The position numbers and the translations under genes were made by a program. A model generated the notes under the pieces. That model was not told the origin of the DNA and did not search any database. It saw only the letters and a list, made by a program, of their open reading frames with translations. DNA of 64,000 nucleotides from JBMOKU01 sp049324315 (GTDB lineage Bacteria > Bacillota > Clostridia > Peptostreptococcales > Thermotaleaceae): assembly GCA_049324315.1 (NCBI GenBank), contig JBMOKU010000018.1, forward strand, positions 1-64,000, read 5' to 3'. Shown piece by piece: positions 14,949-23,176 of this stretch (the first letter of the stretch is position 1; the number at the start of each line of letters is the position of its first letter).

Positions 14949-17105
14949 TTATAGATACTTTTTTACCACTTCCAAAACTTCAGGTAAATCCATACCGATT
15001 TCTTTCAGATGCTCTATGGTAGGCACACCGTTTAGCGTCCAGCCTCTTCTCTTGTAAACTGCGTCAGTCAATTTTTCATACTGTTCCATTCTGTATGCTC
15101 TTAATACCTTTATTTTTTCTTCCGTTGTTTTTCCTTCCGGATTATATCCCAATACTTCACGTAATTGATTATCATATCGTTCCTGTCTCGATTCATATTC
15201 TTCTACTGTCACCGGCCCCATTGATCGATAAGGCATTGCATCATGTTTTCTAAGACCTTTCCCCATCCTGATGTTAAATATTCTTTGGAAGTTATAGACT
15301 CTTTCCGATTGTCTTATTAATTCATGTTTATCGATATTCATTCCGGTAACTCCATTAAATAATGATACGTAGTTCTGAACATGCTCAGGTATTTTAGCAG
15401 GCTCATCTGTCTTAGCATTATCTGCAGGCATTGTATCATTCCAGGGCAGCTTACAAAGTCCCATAAGTCCAAACCAGGTTCTAAACATGGGGAAATAGTG
15501 TAGGGCCTCTGCTTTATCTTCAAAGGTTGGTATCTGATTGTTTACCATGTCCATAAAGATCAGCCATGCTTCATCATGCTGGGGCCCTTTATTGGTGAGG
15601 CCATATCCACCCTGTTGTGCCAGCGATTCTTTTGGAAGGTACTCAGAAACCTCAAGTCCTTTTTGCTCCATGCCTATATCATTTAGGAAATCCGGATCTG
15701 CGCCATACTCCTTAACAAATATTTCTTTAAGTCTACGAACACCCAGGCCGACTAAAGAACCAAAGCTTTCTCCTCTAGACATTTGATGCAGCAGTTCCAG
15801 TTGTGCCATACCATTACCGAAATTAAGTTCTAAGCCTCCTGTTATTTCTTTATTGATGATACCTCTTTCATAGCATTCCATGACAAATGCGCAAATGGTA
15901 CCAAAGGAAATGGTATCGACACCATACGTATCACAATAAAAGTTTGCTTCCAGGATCATTTCCGGATCAAATATACCGCAGTTTGATCCAAGCCCAGCTG
16001 CATTTTCGTATTCCGGGCCATCAATGGTAACTTTATCTCCTTTATATGGACCGGTTTTTATTTCGAATTTATCTGCCGCTTTTGCACAAGATAGTGAGCA
16101 TCCAAACCAACAGCCATCCGCCATTCCTTGGGTTACATATTTTTCTATAAATACATTGGATGCAATTTTATGGGTATCGGGATGGCTTCCATATTGATAA
16201 TTGTGGGTAGGAAGCAAATCATATTCGTCCATTACTTCTATGATGTTTGCAGTACCTATTTGTCTCATTCTGCATTGAACATCATCAAGGTCATGGATCT
16301 GTTTATGCAGCTTGATCCCGGCTTTGTTAAGCACGCTTTGATCAGCTGGATTGTTTAGATTTCCCTTCGTCCCCTTATATTTTATCACAACAGCTTTAAT
16401 CTTTTTGTCTCGAAAAACTCTGCCGATGCCGCCTCTTCCTGCTTGCTTTAGTCTTGCAACCTGTCTTCTTACATCATAGAAGGAGAAGTTAAGCAGTCCT
16501 ATATTTGCATGATTGGCAGCAGTACCCGCTGATATGACAGAAATATTCTTCTTGTCTTCCTCTGAATCGGCATACATCTCTGTAAGCTGTTCAGACACAA
16601 CATGGGCGTCGATAGCTTCTAAAGGAGCTTCTTCAATTCTTATTACACCTTCATTGCCGTCAATATATACAATCACGTCTTTTTCTGCTTTCCCTTGAAT
16701 TTCTAAGGCATCCCAGCCTGAAAACTTAAGGTATGGACCAAAGTATCCTCCAACATTACTGTCTATGGGAATATCTGTCATGGGTGATATAGTTACCACC
16801 AGAGACTTTCCTGCACCAGGGTATTGGGTTATCCCACATATGGGACCTCCTGCAATGACGATTTCATTTTCCGGATCGTTCCATTTCGTATGGGGCGCTA
16901 CTGCATTCCAAAGATACCAAAGTCCAAATCCTTTACCGCCTATAAATTTTTCTTTCATCATTGCTGTTATTTTTTTTGATTCAATTCTATTGTTTGATAA
17001 ATTGATGTATAGCGTTCGATTCGTATAACCCTTATCAATTCTGCCTAAGTCATAATGAAATTCGGTCAATAATTTATGAGATTTCTGCAATTCTTTTACG
17101 TTCAT
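14949..17105 (-). CDS. Aldehyde:ferredoxin oxidoreductase (tungsten-type)
   Basis: The 718-residue AOR-family enzyme would oxidise an aldehyde to its acid with ferredoxin as acceptor, using a bis-pterin tungsten or molybdenum cofactor and one [4Fe-4S] cluster. Visible marks are FIGGKGFGLWYLWN near the N-terminus, GPICGITQYPGAGKS (pterin contacts), CWFGCSLSC near 340 for three cluster cysteines and GLMGLCKLPW for the fourth. It is about 100 residues longer than the classical archaeal AOR (about 605). The ATG at 17105 follows AAGGGGGAAG; an upstream TTG lacks a site. It is preceded by a polyferredoxin and followed by a sulfur carrier. The substrate is unknown, possibly an aldehyde derived from the amino acid handled by this operon. 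Confidence 0.92.
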   Translation of the reverse strand: MNVKELQKSHKLLTEFHYDLGRIDKGYTNRTLYINLSNNRIESKKITAMMKEKFIGGKGFGLWYLWNAVAPHTKWNDPENEIVIAGGPICGITQYPGAGKSLVVTISPMTDIPIDSNVGGYFGPYLKFSGWDALEIQGKAEKDVIVYIDGNEGVIRIEEAPLEAIDAHVVSEQLTEMYADSEEDKKNISVISAGTAANHANIGLLNFSFYDVRRQVARLKQAGRGGIGRVFRDKKIKAVVIKYKGTKGNLNNPADQSVLNKAGIKLHKQIHDLDDVQCRMRQIGTANIIEVMDEYDLLPTHNYQYGSHPDTHKIASNVFIEKYVTQGMADGCWFGCSLSCAKAADKFEIKTGPYKGDKVTIDGPEYENAAGLGSNCGIFDPEMILEANFYCDTYGVDTISFGTICAFVMECYERGIINKEITGGLELNFGNGMAQLELLHQMSRGESFGSLVGLGVRRLKEIFVKEYGADPDFLNDIGMEQKGLEVSEYLPKESLAQQGGYGLTNKGPQHDEAWLIFMDMVNNQIPTFEDKAEALHYFPMFRTWFGLMGLCKLPWNDTMPADNAKTDEPAKIPEHVQNYVSLFNGVTGMNIDKHELIRQSERVYNFQRIFNIRMGKGLRKHDAMPYRSMGPVTVEEYESRQERYDNQLREVLGYNPEGKTTEEKIKVLRAYRMEQYEKLTDAVYKRRGWTLNGVPTIEHLKEIGMDLPEVLEVVKKYL

Positions 17106-17158
17106 AGATTTTTCTTCCCCCTTCAACTGAAATCTTGCACTGGTTTTCTTTAAGATGA

Positions 17159-17602
17159 TTATTCCCTAGCTGTTGCAGTTTCTTCCATAGATGTAACCTC
17201 TACAGTCTCAGTTGCTACTTCTTCGATGAAAATGGCCTCGGTTGGACATCTTTTAGCACATAATCCACAGGCAATACATTTAAAGGGTTCGATATACGCA
17301 TCATGCTGCCTCATTGCTTGTTCAGGGCAGAAACCAACACACATAAAGCATCCAACGCAGATATTCTTTTTTATTTTTACAACTCCGTTTTTGTCACGAT
17401 ATAAAGCTTCTACCGGACAAATATCAATACATACACTGCATTGATTACATACATTGATCGAATAAGCTTGGTCACTCACATGGCGAATATGAATACTGGA
17501 TTTCTCTTTCTTTGTTTCTTTAAAAAAGGATTGCGCACATACTTCCTCACAAGAAGCACATCCAATACAAAGGTCATGTTTTTTTCCTAATCTTTTCAAC
17601 AA
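17159..17602 (-). CDS. Four-cluster [4Fe-4S] polyferredoxin
   Basis: The 147-residue protein has four C-x2-C-x2-C-x3-C sets (CIGCASCEEVC, CNQCSVCIDIC, CVGCFMCVGFC, CIACGLCAKRC), so it probably carries four [4Fe-4S] clusters as an electron wire. The threonine/glutamate-rich C-terminal 20 residues are likely disordered. The start is TTG at 17602 after GGTGGTG; no ATG is available. It lies 53 bases before the AOR gene and probably takes electrons from that enzyme, as the small ferredoxin subunits of multi-subunit AORs do, though service to the amino-acid dehydrogenase is also possible. Confidence 0.9.
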   Translation of the reverse strand: MLKRLGKKHDLCIGCASCEEVCAQSFFKETKKEKSSIHIRHVSDQAYSINVCNQCSVCIDICPVEALYRDKNGVVKIKKNICVGCFMCVGFCPEQAMRQHDAYIEPFKCIACGLCAKRCPTEAIFIEEVATETVEVTSMEETATARE

Positions 17603-17680
17603 TTTTCACCACCCAATTTTTTCATTCATAGTAATAATATCTTTTCTTCACTGAAAATACCCCTCTCGAATGAGAGGAAA

Positions 17681-18829
17681 TCATACTACGGAAGGTTCAA
17701 AAATTAATTCCCCTTTCTTAAATCGATTTAAATGAAGCATATCAATGGGAAGGGTTGTTTCTTCCCCTAAAATACATTCAGCCATTAATAATCCGGTGGC
17801 AGGACCAAACATAAATCCATGTCCACTGTAACCGACAGCCAAATAAAAACCTTCAACCTCATCAACAGGTCCATAAATCGGCTGCCTGTCTGGTGTCATA
17901 TTATAAAGACCCGCCCATTGTCTAAGTAGTCTAATATTTTTAAGCGGTGGAAGAATCCTCGTTATGGTTTTGGCCATTTCATCTAAGAAATGCCACCCTG
18001 ACGTGATTCTTAAATCTCTAGGTTCACCTTCATCTCCTCTACCCATAATAATGCCGCCGTGTGGTACCTGCTGACAATAAAGATTTAGCGAGAAAGACAT
18101 GACCATCGGATCTAAAACAGGTTCAATGGGCTCAGATACTAATATTTGGTGTCTTTCTGAATATAATGGTAAGTCCAGCCCCACCATTTCGCCGATCAGT
18201 TGAGAATAACCGCCTGCGGCATTTACAACAACATTTGTTGCAATATCACCCTTCGTTGTTTTTACGCCCTTAATTTTACCTTTTTCAACAATAATATCTG
18301 TAACTTCAGTGAATGTGTAAATATGAGCGCCTAATCTTTTCGCTGCATTTGCAAAGGCTTGTGTTGTATGGAAAGGATTCAAATGACCATCTTTTTGATG
18401 AAAAGCTGCGCTAATTAATCCTTCTGTATTTAAAAATGGAACAATTTCCTTTGCTTCATCAAGAGTAAGCATCTTTGATTGAATACCTAATCTATTTTGC
18501 AGTGCAATATTTTTCTTAAACTGTTCATGTTCTTTTTCTGTACTGGATACAATTAAGTATCCGCCTTGTTTAAATTCAATATCACCATCATATCCCAATT
18601 CCTCTTGTGCATTCTCAAAAAATTCACAAGACAGTTTTGAAATCTTACAGTTCATTTCTGTACCCCATTGTTGTCGAATACCGGCTCCACATCTTCCCGT
18701 AGCACCACTGGATAAATATGATTTTTCAATGATAACGACATTTTTTACGCCTTTTTTCATTAAATTATAAGCGATTGCACAACCCGATATCCCTCCACCA
18801 ATGACAACTACATCTGCAGTTTTAAGCAT
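17681..18829 (-). CDS. FAD-dependent amino-acid dehydrogenase, catalytic subunit (DAO family)
   Basis: The 382-residue D-amino-acid-oxidase-fold protein has GGGISGCAIAYNLMKKG at the N-terminus for FAD binding, GATGRCGAGIRQQWG near 43 and a C-terminal GYSGHGFMFGPATG flavin motif. It is like HcnC, sarcosine oxidase beta and the beta subunit of dye-linked L-proline dehydrogenase, which oxidise secondary or small amino acids to imines. The ATG at 18829 has GGAGG eight bases before it; the one two codons earlier is too close. It overlaps the end of the [2Fe-2S] gene by eight bases. It is the likely substrate-binding subunit. Confidence 0.88.
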   Translation of the reverse strand: MLKTADVVVIGGGISGCAIAYNLMKKGVKNVVIIEKSYLSSGATGRCGAGIRQQWGTEMNCKISKLSCEFFENAQEELGYDGDIEFKQGGYLIVSSTEKEHEQFKKNIALQNRLGIQSKMLTLDEAKEIVPFLNTEGLISAAFHQKDGHLNPFHTTQAFANAAKRLGAHIYTFTEVTDIIVEKGKIKGVKTTKGDIATNVVVNAAGGYSQLIGEMVGLDLPLYSERHQILVSEPIEPVLDPMVMSFSLNLYCQQVPHGGIIMGRGDEGEPRDLRITSGWHFLDEMAKTITRILPPLKNIRLLRQWAGLYNMTPDRQPIYGPVDEVEGFYLAVGYSGHGFMFGPATGLLMAECILGEETTLPIDMLHLNRFKKGELIFEPSVV

Positions 18830-19112
18830 GGCCATTACCTCCTTCTATGGCAGCTTCTGCAATCTGTCCTAATGTTAAAGCTTTAACTGGTGGTCTGTAT
18901 GTTCCGGGCATAATTTCTGAAATAGACTTTCCGGTCATGAGGGATATTTCTCTTATGATTAATGGTGTACATGTCCTCCCTTGGCAAGGTCCCATTCCAG
19001 CTCTACTGATTCTTTTTATTTCGTCAAGGGTTGTATAGCCTTTTTTTATAAATCTCCTTATATCTTCTACCGTCAAATCGGAACAACGACATATGATACT
19101 ATTCTCTGGCAT
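18822..19112 (-). CDS. BFD-like [2Fe-2S] subunit of the dehydrogenase
   Basis: The 96-residue protein holds C-x-C (IICRCSD, residues 7-11) and GPCQGRTC (about 41-48), the four ligands of a bacterioferritin-associated-ferredoxin-type [2Fe-2S] cluster. In HcnB/OoxA-type proteins this module is a C-terminal domain of the larger flavoprotein, and archaeal dye-linked proline dehydrogenases carry a comparable small subunit. It starts 11 bases after the ferredoxin gene with AAGGGGG before the ATG and overlaps the catalytic subunit gene. Confidence 0.88.
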   Translation of the reverse strand: MPENSIICRCSDLTVEDIRRFIKKGYTTLDEIKRISRAGMGPCQGRTCTPLIIREISLMTGKSISEIMPGTYRPPVKALTLGQIAEAAIEGGNGHA

Positions 19113-19123
19113 TTTAATCCCCC

Positions 19124-19606
19124 TTACATTCCAAAATTTCTTACTGCTTTGAGATATCCTCTTGGGACAGCAATAGAAACAATAGGCGTTCTATCCAATG
19201 CTCTTGAATTCAATACCTTCACCACAGTAACATCACATACATATCGTCCTTCCCGATCTAACCCTTTTGCCGTCTGACCTTCTTTCGGTAGCGGCGTAAA
19301 TTCGTAAGGAATTTTTATTAAAACTTCATCTTCAGAATATGCTGCGTCAAGCACCATAATTGCAAGACCTGGACATTTTGCTATACATAGTCCGCATCCA
19401 TTACATTGATCATGATTTATTTCCGGTAAATCATTAATATCTTGAAATTCCTTTATAGCATTTCTATTGCACGCTGTGAAGCAAGGGTTACATGGTATAT
19501 TTTGATAGCATTCAATGATTGCAACAGGCCCCTTCGCTAATCTTTCCTCAGATGGAAAGACACTATTAATTTGTTCAGCAATAGGTACTCCAGTTCTTTC
19601 TAACAT
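19124..19606 (-). CDS. Ferredoxin-type 4Fe-4S subunit of the dehydrogenase
   Basis: The 160-residue protein contains CNGCGLCIAKC near residue 88 for one [4Fe-4S] cluster. An earlier cysteine group, CYQNIPCNPCFTAC (about 33-46), may bind a second cluster with unusual spacing. The C-terminal 50 residues have no cysteine ligand pattern. The gene lies between the NAD(P)/FAD subunit and the [2Fe-2S] subunit, as in archaeal pdhAFXB-like sets where the F subunit is ferredoxin-like. AAGGGGG precedes the ATG. Confidence 0.85.
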   Translation of the reverse strand: MLERTGVPIAEQINSVFPSEERLAKGPVAIIECYQNIPCNPCFTACNRNAIKEFQDINDLPEINHDQCNGCGLCIAKCPGLAIMVLDAAYSEDEVLIKIPYEFTPLPKEGQTAKGLDREGRYVCDVTVVKVLNSRALDRTPIVSIAVPRGYLKAVRNFGM

Positions 19607-19666
19607 CTCGATCCCCCTTGTCTGGTTAATTTTTTAACAATTGAAATATTTTTTAAAACTAGAACC

Positions 19667-20788
19667 CTAAACAGCTGCACTTTCACCTCTAATCATTACT
19701 TCATCAAGGCTTTTAATTGTTACTTGAGCAAGACCTGAACGAATTTTATTTCCTACATGACCTGATCGGAGGGACTCTAATTGTTCAAGATAGTCCCTTA
19801 TTTTTTCTTGATAGTTTTCTATTTCATAACCAAGAGATCTTGCTGCTGATAATCCCGCTAAATAGCCTTCAACCATTGCGCTAGTTGCTTCTTCAACGCC
19901 GCAAACGTCACCAGCTACAAAGATAATTTCCACCGTTGTCTGCAGCATTTCCGTTCTAACTGGTACAAAACCACCTAATTCACCTACATATTTCATTTCA
20001 CATCCGGCCTGCCATAAAAGTTCAGCCAGTGGAGATAATCCAACAGAAATACAAAGAACATTTATATCAAACGCTATCTCTGACCCTTCTACGGGCTTCC
20101 ATGTTTCATCAAGCTTAATAATCGTAGCTTTTTCCAAATAATCTTTACCATGGGCTTCTTTGACCGTGTATCCTGTATAGATAGGTATGCCCATGCGGCG
20201 TATTTTAGAAGCATGTACCCAATAGCCACCTATGGTAGGTGCCGCATCAACGATAGCTTTTACATTTACACCCGCCTGCATTAATTGATAACTTACAATA
20301 AGTCCAATATTACCGGCGCCTACCATTAATACATGATCACCTGGTTTTACACCATATACATTCATTAATGTTTGCACTGCACCGGCGCCATAGATTCCAG
20401 GCAAATCATTATTGGGAAATGCTAGTGTTTTTTCACTGGCACCTGTCGAAACAATGATTCTTTCAGGTTTAATTTTTGTATACTTTCCTGCTATCTCTAC
20501 CGTAACAACACCATCATCGTATATTGCCAATACCGTCGCATTTCTCAGAACTTCAATATTTTGCATTTCATTAATTTTGTTGAAAAGTAGTGTGGCTATA
20601 TTAATCCCTCTTACAGAAGCATGCTGTTTTTCCGAGCCAAAGAACATATGGGTTTGTTTAATCAATTGCCCTCCCAACGCTTCATTTCTCTCAAGAACTA
20701 GAACCGTTGCCCCTGCTTCTGCAGCATTTATGGCTGCACAAAGTCCGGCCGGACCTCCACCAACAACCAGTATTTCTACATGTTTCAT
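19667..20788 (-). CDS. NAD(P)/FAD-dependent oxidoreductase subunit (HcnB-like)
   Basis: The 373-residue disulfide-reductase-fold flavoprotein has VVGGGPAGLCAAINAAEAG at the N-terminus for FAD and MVGAGNIGLIVSYQLMQAG near 155 for a second nucleotide, plus VAGDVCGVEEA near 300. It corresponds to the central domain of HcnB and the alpha subunit of dye-linked proline dehydrogenase and should pass electrons from the catalytic subunit. The ATG at 20788 overlaps the TGA of the upstream [2Fe-2S] gene (ATGA), which decides the start over an ATG 21 codons earlier. Confidence 0.88.
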   Translation of the reverse strand: MKHVEILVVGGGPAGLCAAINAAEAGATVLVLERNEALGGQLIKQTHMFFGSEKQHASVRGINIATLLFNKINEMQNIEVLRNATVLAIYDDGVVTVEIAGKYTKIKPERIIVSTGASEKTLAFPNNDLPGIYGAGAVQTLMNVYGVKPGDHVLMVGAGNIGLIVSYQLMQAGVNVKAIVDAAPTIGGYWVHASKIRRMGIPIYTGYTVKEAHGKDYLEKATIIKLDETWKPVEGSEIAFDINVLCISVGLSPLAELLWQAGCEMKYVGELGGFVPVRTEMLQTTVEIIFVAGDVCGVEEATSAMVEGYLAGLSAARSLGYEIENYQEKIRDYLEQLESLRSGHVGNKIRSGLAQVTIKSLDEVMIRGESAAV

Positions 20789-21090
20789 AGTATGCCGCCT
20801 TTCCCATTCTGGGTTTTTACAACCATTCCTTCTTTTAGGGGTTCTATACATGTTCGTACATTTGACACGCCATTAACTTCCATAATACACTGTCCACAAT
20901 TTCCAATGGCGCAGTAGAAACCTCTTGGCCTTTCTTTTTCATGACTGTGGGTCAGAACTTTTACTCCTGCTGCATGTAATGCTGCCGCTATTGTCTCACC
21001 CTCATACCCAACCATAGGTGTTCCATCAAGAGAAAACGTTATCCTCCTACCTCTTTTAAAATTTAAAACAGGATGCTCCTCTATTCTCAT
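20785..21090 (-). CDS. HcnA-like [2Fe-2S] subunit
   Basis: The 101-residue protein has a plant-type ferredoxin pattern CAIGNCGQC (about 58-66) and a further cysteine in VRTCIEPL, the ligands of a [2Fe-2S] cluster, as in HcnA and the N-terminal domain of sarcosine oxidase alpha. GGAGGTGG lies before the ATG at 21090, preferred to an upstream in-frame start lacking a site. It overlaps the next gene by four bases, so the two subunits are probably made in equal amounts. Confidence 0.87.
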   Translation of the reverse strand: MRIEEHPVLNFKRGRRITFSLDGTPMVGYEGETIAAALHAAGVKVLTHSHEKERPRGFYCAIGNCGQCIMEVNGVSNVRTCIEPLKEGMVVKTQNGKGGIL

Positions 21091-21162
21091 TTTACTACCA
21101 CCTCCATTTATTGAAGTTGGACTCTTCCCAGCTAAGCCAGGAAGAATCCAAAATAAAGACAA

Positions 21163-21264
21163 TTAATCATTTTTTGCATTAAAAGCTTTATTTAACAAAT
21201 ATAAGAAACCTATCCCATAGAATCCAACTGTAATGACCATCATGATAATTGAAGTAGTTGACAT
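21163..21264 (-). CDS. MetS-like small subunit of the NSS transporter
   Basis: This 33-residue ORF starts at ATG 21264 after AAGGAGG. It reads MSTTSIIMMVITVGFYGIG, a single membrane helix, followed by a short polar tail ending NAKND. Very small proteins of this shape follow NSS-type methionine/alanine importers (the MetPS pair of Corynebacterium) and are needed for transport. It lies 14 bases after the transporter gene. Confidence 0.8.
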   Translation of the reverse strand: MSTTSIIMMVITVGFYGIGFLYLLNKAFNAKND

Positions 21265-21278
21265 ATCGGTTTTCCTCC

Positions 21279-22799
21279 TTATTTTTCAACAACAGTATTA
21301 ATAGAAACACTGTCGTCGGCTTCACCCATGATATCGTGGCCCTTTCCGATTTTGTTGGCCAGCCAGTTATTCGTTAACAGACCAATACCAATCAGTAATG
21401 CAAACTGCCAAATAATCGTTCCAACGCTGAAAGTCTCGAAAGGAGCCCACCAGTTGTCCGGATACCATGTAATTGCCTGCCAAATCCACCAGCCAGTAAT
21501 GAAAACAAAGAATACAGGGAATAACGATATACAGATAGTCCACCATTTACCAATTTGAAAATCAGACCAAGGTGTATTAATATCGTTGATTCTGATTTTT
21601 TCCAAGCCGTATTTCATTAAACCGATGGCTACAAAGAGACCACTTACAAGAAGTGCTACACCCCATACCCAATCTTGATTGTCTAAGATATTTAAACTAT
21701 AGGCGGAAGGTATACCTGCTAAAAATCCGCCAACGGATACGATCAGTGTAGCTTTCTTTCTGTCAAGACCTGCATCCATAAAGTTCCTTACACCCACTTC
21801 GATCATCGGTAAAAGAGAAGATAATGCTGCAATTGACATGGCTAGGAAGAATATAGCTGCCAACACTGTTCCGAAAGGCATGGTTGGGAATAATTGAGCC
21901 AAGTAAATAAAAGTTAATCCGGTATTTCCAGCTGTTAACGCAGAATTAGCAAACTCTGCCGATGGAGATAATGCGAATATTGCCGGCAATACAGTCATAC
22001 CACAGATTAAAGCACCCACATTATCACTAAAACCCATAATCATACAGTTACCAGCAACATCTTCTTTTTTCTTGGTATAAACAGCGTATGTAATGATGAA
22101 GCCCCATCCTGCGCCTGTCGACCACGCTGCTTGTGTAAAGGCTTCAAGCCATATCTTTGGGTTCGCTAGCATATATAATTTAGGACTAAATAGAAATTCA
22201 AGTCCCTTTGCTGCACCTGGTAATGTAACTGCTCTAAATAATGCCGTTAATAGTAATGCAAATAAGGTAGGTATCATAATTTTACTTGCTTTTTCTAATC
22301 CATTTGTGATACCTTTATAAATTATGAATCCGGCAATACTCATTGAAACAAAATGAAAGAAAATCGTTTGTGAAGGTGATGTTGTGAAGGTGTTCCATAG
22401 CGCTTGGGTTGCTTCTGTACCCATGCCCGGTTTAAAGGCTCCTGATATAGCCAATGTAAAATACTTTACGCACCAGCCCATAACGACGGAGTAATAAAAC
22501 ATAATCAATAAACAGACTGCTGCAAGCCAAGTACCCATCCAGGTGTACTTTTTACCTACGTAATCTCTAAACGCACCTACCGTACCAAGTCCCGTTCTTC
22601 GTCCCATAACCATTTCGCCCATTAGTAGCGGAAGTACCCACACAAACAATGCAATTGTCCATGCAATAATAAATGGACCTCCACCATTGGCAGCTGCTAC
22701 TCTTGGGAACCTCCAGACGTTACCTGTTCCGATAGCCATACCGATGGATGCTGCAATAAAGCCCCATCTGCTACCCCACTGTTCTTTCTGTTGACTCAT
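21279..22799 (-). CDS. NSS-family sodium-dependent amino-acid transporter
   Basis: The 506-residue protein is a neurotransmitter:sodium symporter homologue: WGFIAASIGMAIGTGNVWRFP in helix 1 with the unwound GTGN segment, about 12 membrane helices, and a helix 6 region FTQAAWSTGAGWG. Bacterial members such as MetP, TnaT or LeuT import amino acids with sodium. AAGGAGGG precedes the ATG. It is the first gene of the sigma-54 operon, and a small MetS-like gene follows, so it probably supplies the amino acid oxidised by the downstream enzymes. The substrate is not readable. Confidence 0.9.
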   Translation of the reverse strand: MSQQKEQWGSRWGFIAASIGMAIGTGNVWRFPRVAAANGGGPFIIAWTIALFVWVLPLLMGEMVMGRRTGLGTVGAFRDYVGKKYTWMGTWLAAVCLLIMFYYSVVMGWCVKYFTLAISGAFKPGMGTEATQALWNTFTTSPSQTIFFHFVSMSIAGFIIYKGITNGLEKASKIMIPTLFALLLTALFRAVTLPGAAKGLEFLFSPKLYMLANPKIWLEAFTQAAWSTGAGWGFIITYAVYTKKKEDVAGNCMIMGFSDNVGALICGMTVLPAIFALSPSAEFANSALTAGNTGLTFIYLAQLFPTMPFGTVLAAIFFLAMSIAALSSLLPMIEVGVRNFMDAGLDRKKATLIVSVGGFLAGIPSAYSLNILDNQDWVWGVALLVSGLFVAIGLMKYGLEKIRINDINTPWSDFQIGKWWTICISLFPVFFVFITGWWIWQAITWYPDNWWAPFETFSVGTIIWQFALLIGIGLLTNNWLANKIGKGHDIMGEADDSVSINTVVEK

Positions 22800-22993
22800 A
22801 GAAACCCTCCTTTTTTATTAACTTTTCTGCTCACATTATGCAGAAACTGATTTATAAAATTCCTATATTCCCAATGTATTATATCCACAGATGTGAAATT
22901 CAATTAAAGCAGCGTATAACAAATTGCCTTCTACGAAAAGAAAGAATGTCTGTTCTGTTATTAATAAATCATTTGAGTACCTGTAGATATGTA

Positions 22994-23011
22994 ACGCAAG
23001 AATAATGCCAA
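22994..23011 (-). promoter_or_regulatory. Sigma-54 (-24/-12) promoter of the amino-acid operon
   Basis: On the minus strand TTGGCATTATTCTTGC gives the invariant GG at -24 (23008-23009) and GC at -12 (22996-22997), ten bases apart, within a close match to TGGCAC-N5-TTGCA. It lies about 195 bases upstream of the transporter start and 170 bases downstream of the gene for a sigma-54 activator. No strong sigma-A promoter was seen in this 377-base gap. Confidence 0.85.
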
Positions 23012-23094
23012 AATTCAGATTACTTTATGTAATTGTCAAGCAATTGAAAAATAGAGATTTTGCAAACCTTATTGAAAATAGAGATAAAATACAC

Positions 23095-23109
23095 TGTCAA
23101 AAATCTGAC
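23095..23109. promoter_or_regulatory. Proximal activator-binding dyad
   Basis: TGTCA-AAAATC-TGAC has the same half-sites and six-base spacer as the dyad at 23178-23201. It is centred about 93 bases upstream of the -24 element, in the usual range for a sigma-54 enhancer. Confidence 0.6.
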
Positions 23110-23176
23110 GTATCGATATTCTAAATAGATATTAATCTATTTGGAATCAACGATAAATAAATATGTCAGTTTTCTG

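Noticed and set aside
17681..21090. Hydrogen cyanide synthase HcnABC
   Set aside because: Subunits resemble HcnABC, but the same fold set occurs in proline, sarcosine, octopine and nopaline dehydrogenases. A ferredoxin subunit and an anaerobic context point away from cyanide formation, so no hcn name was given.
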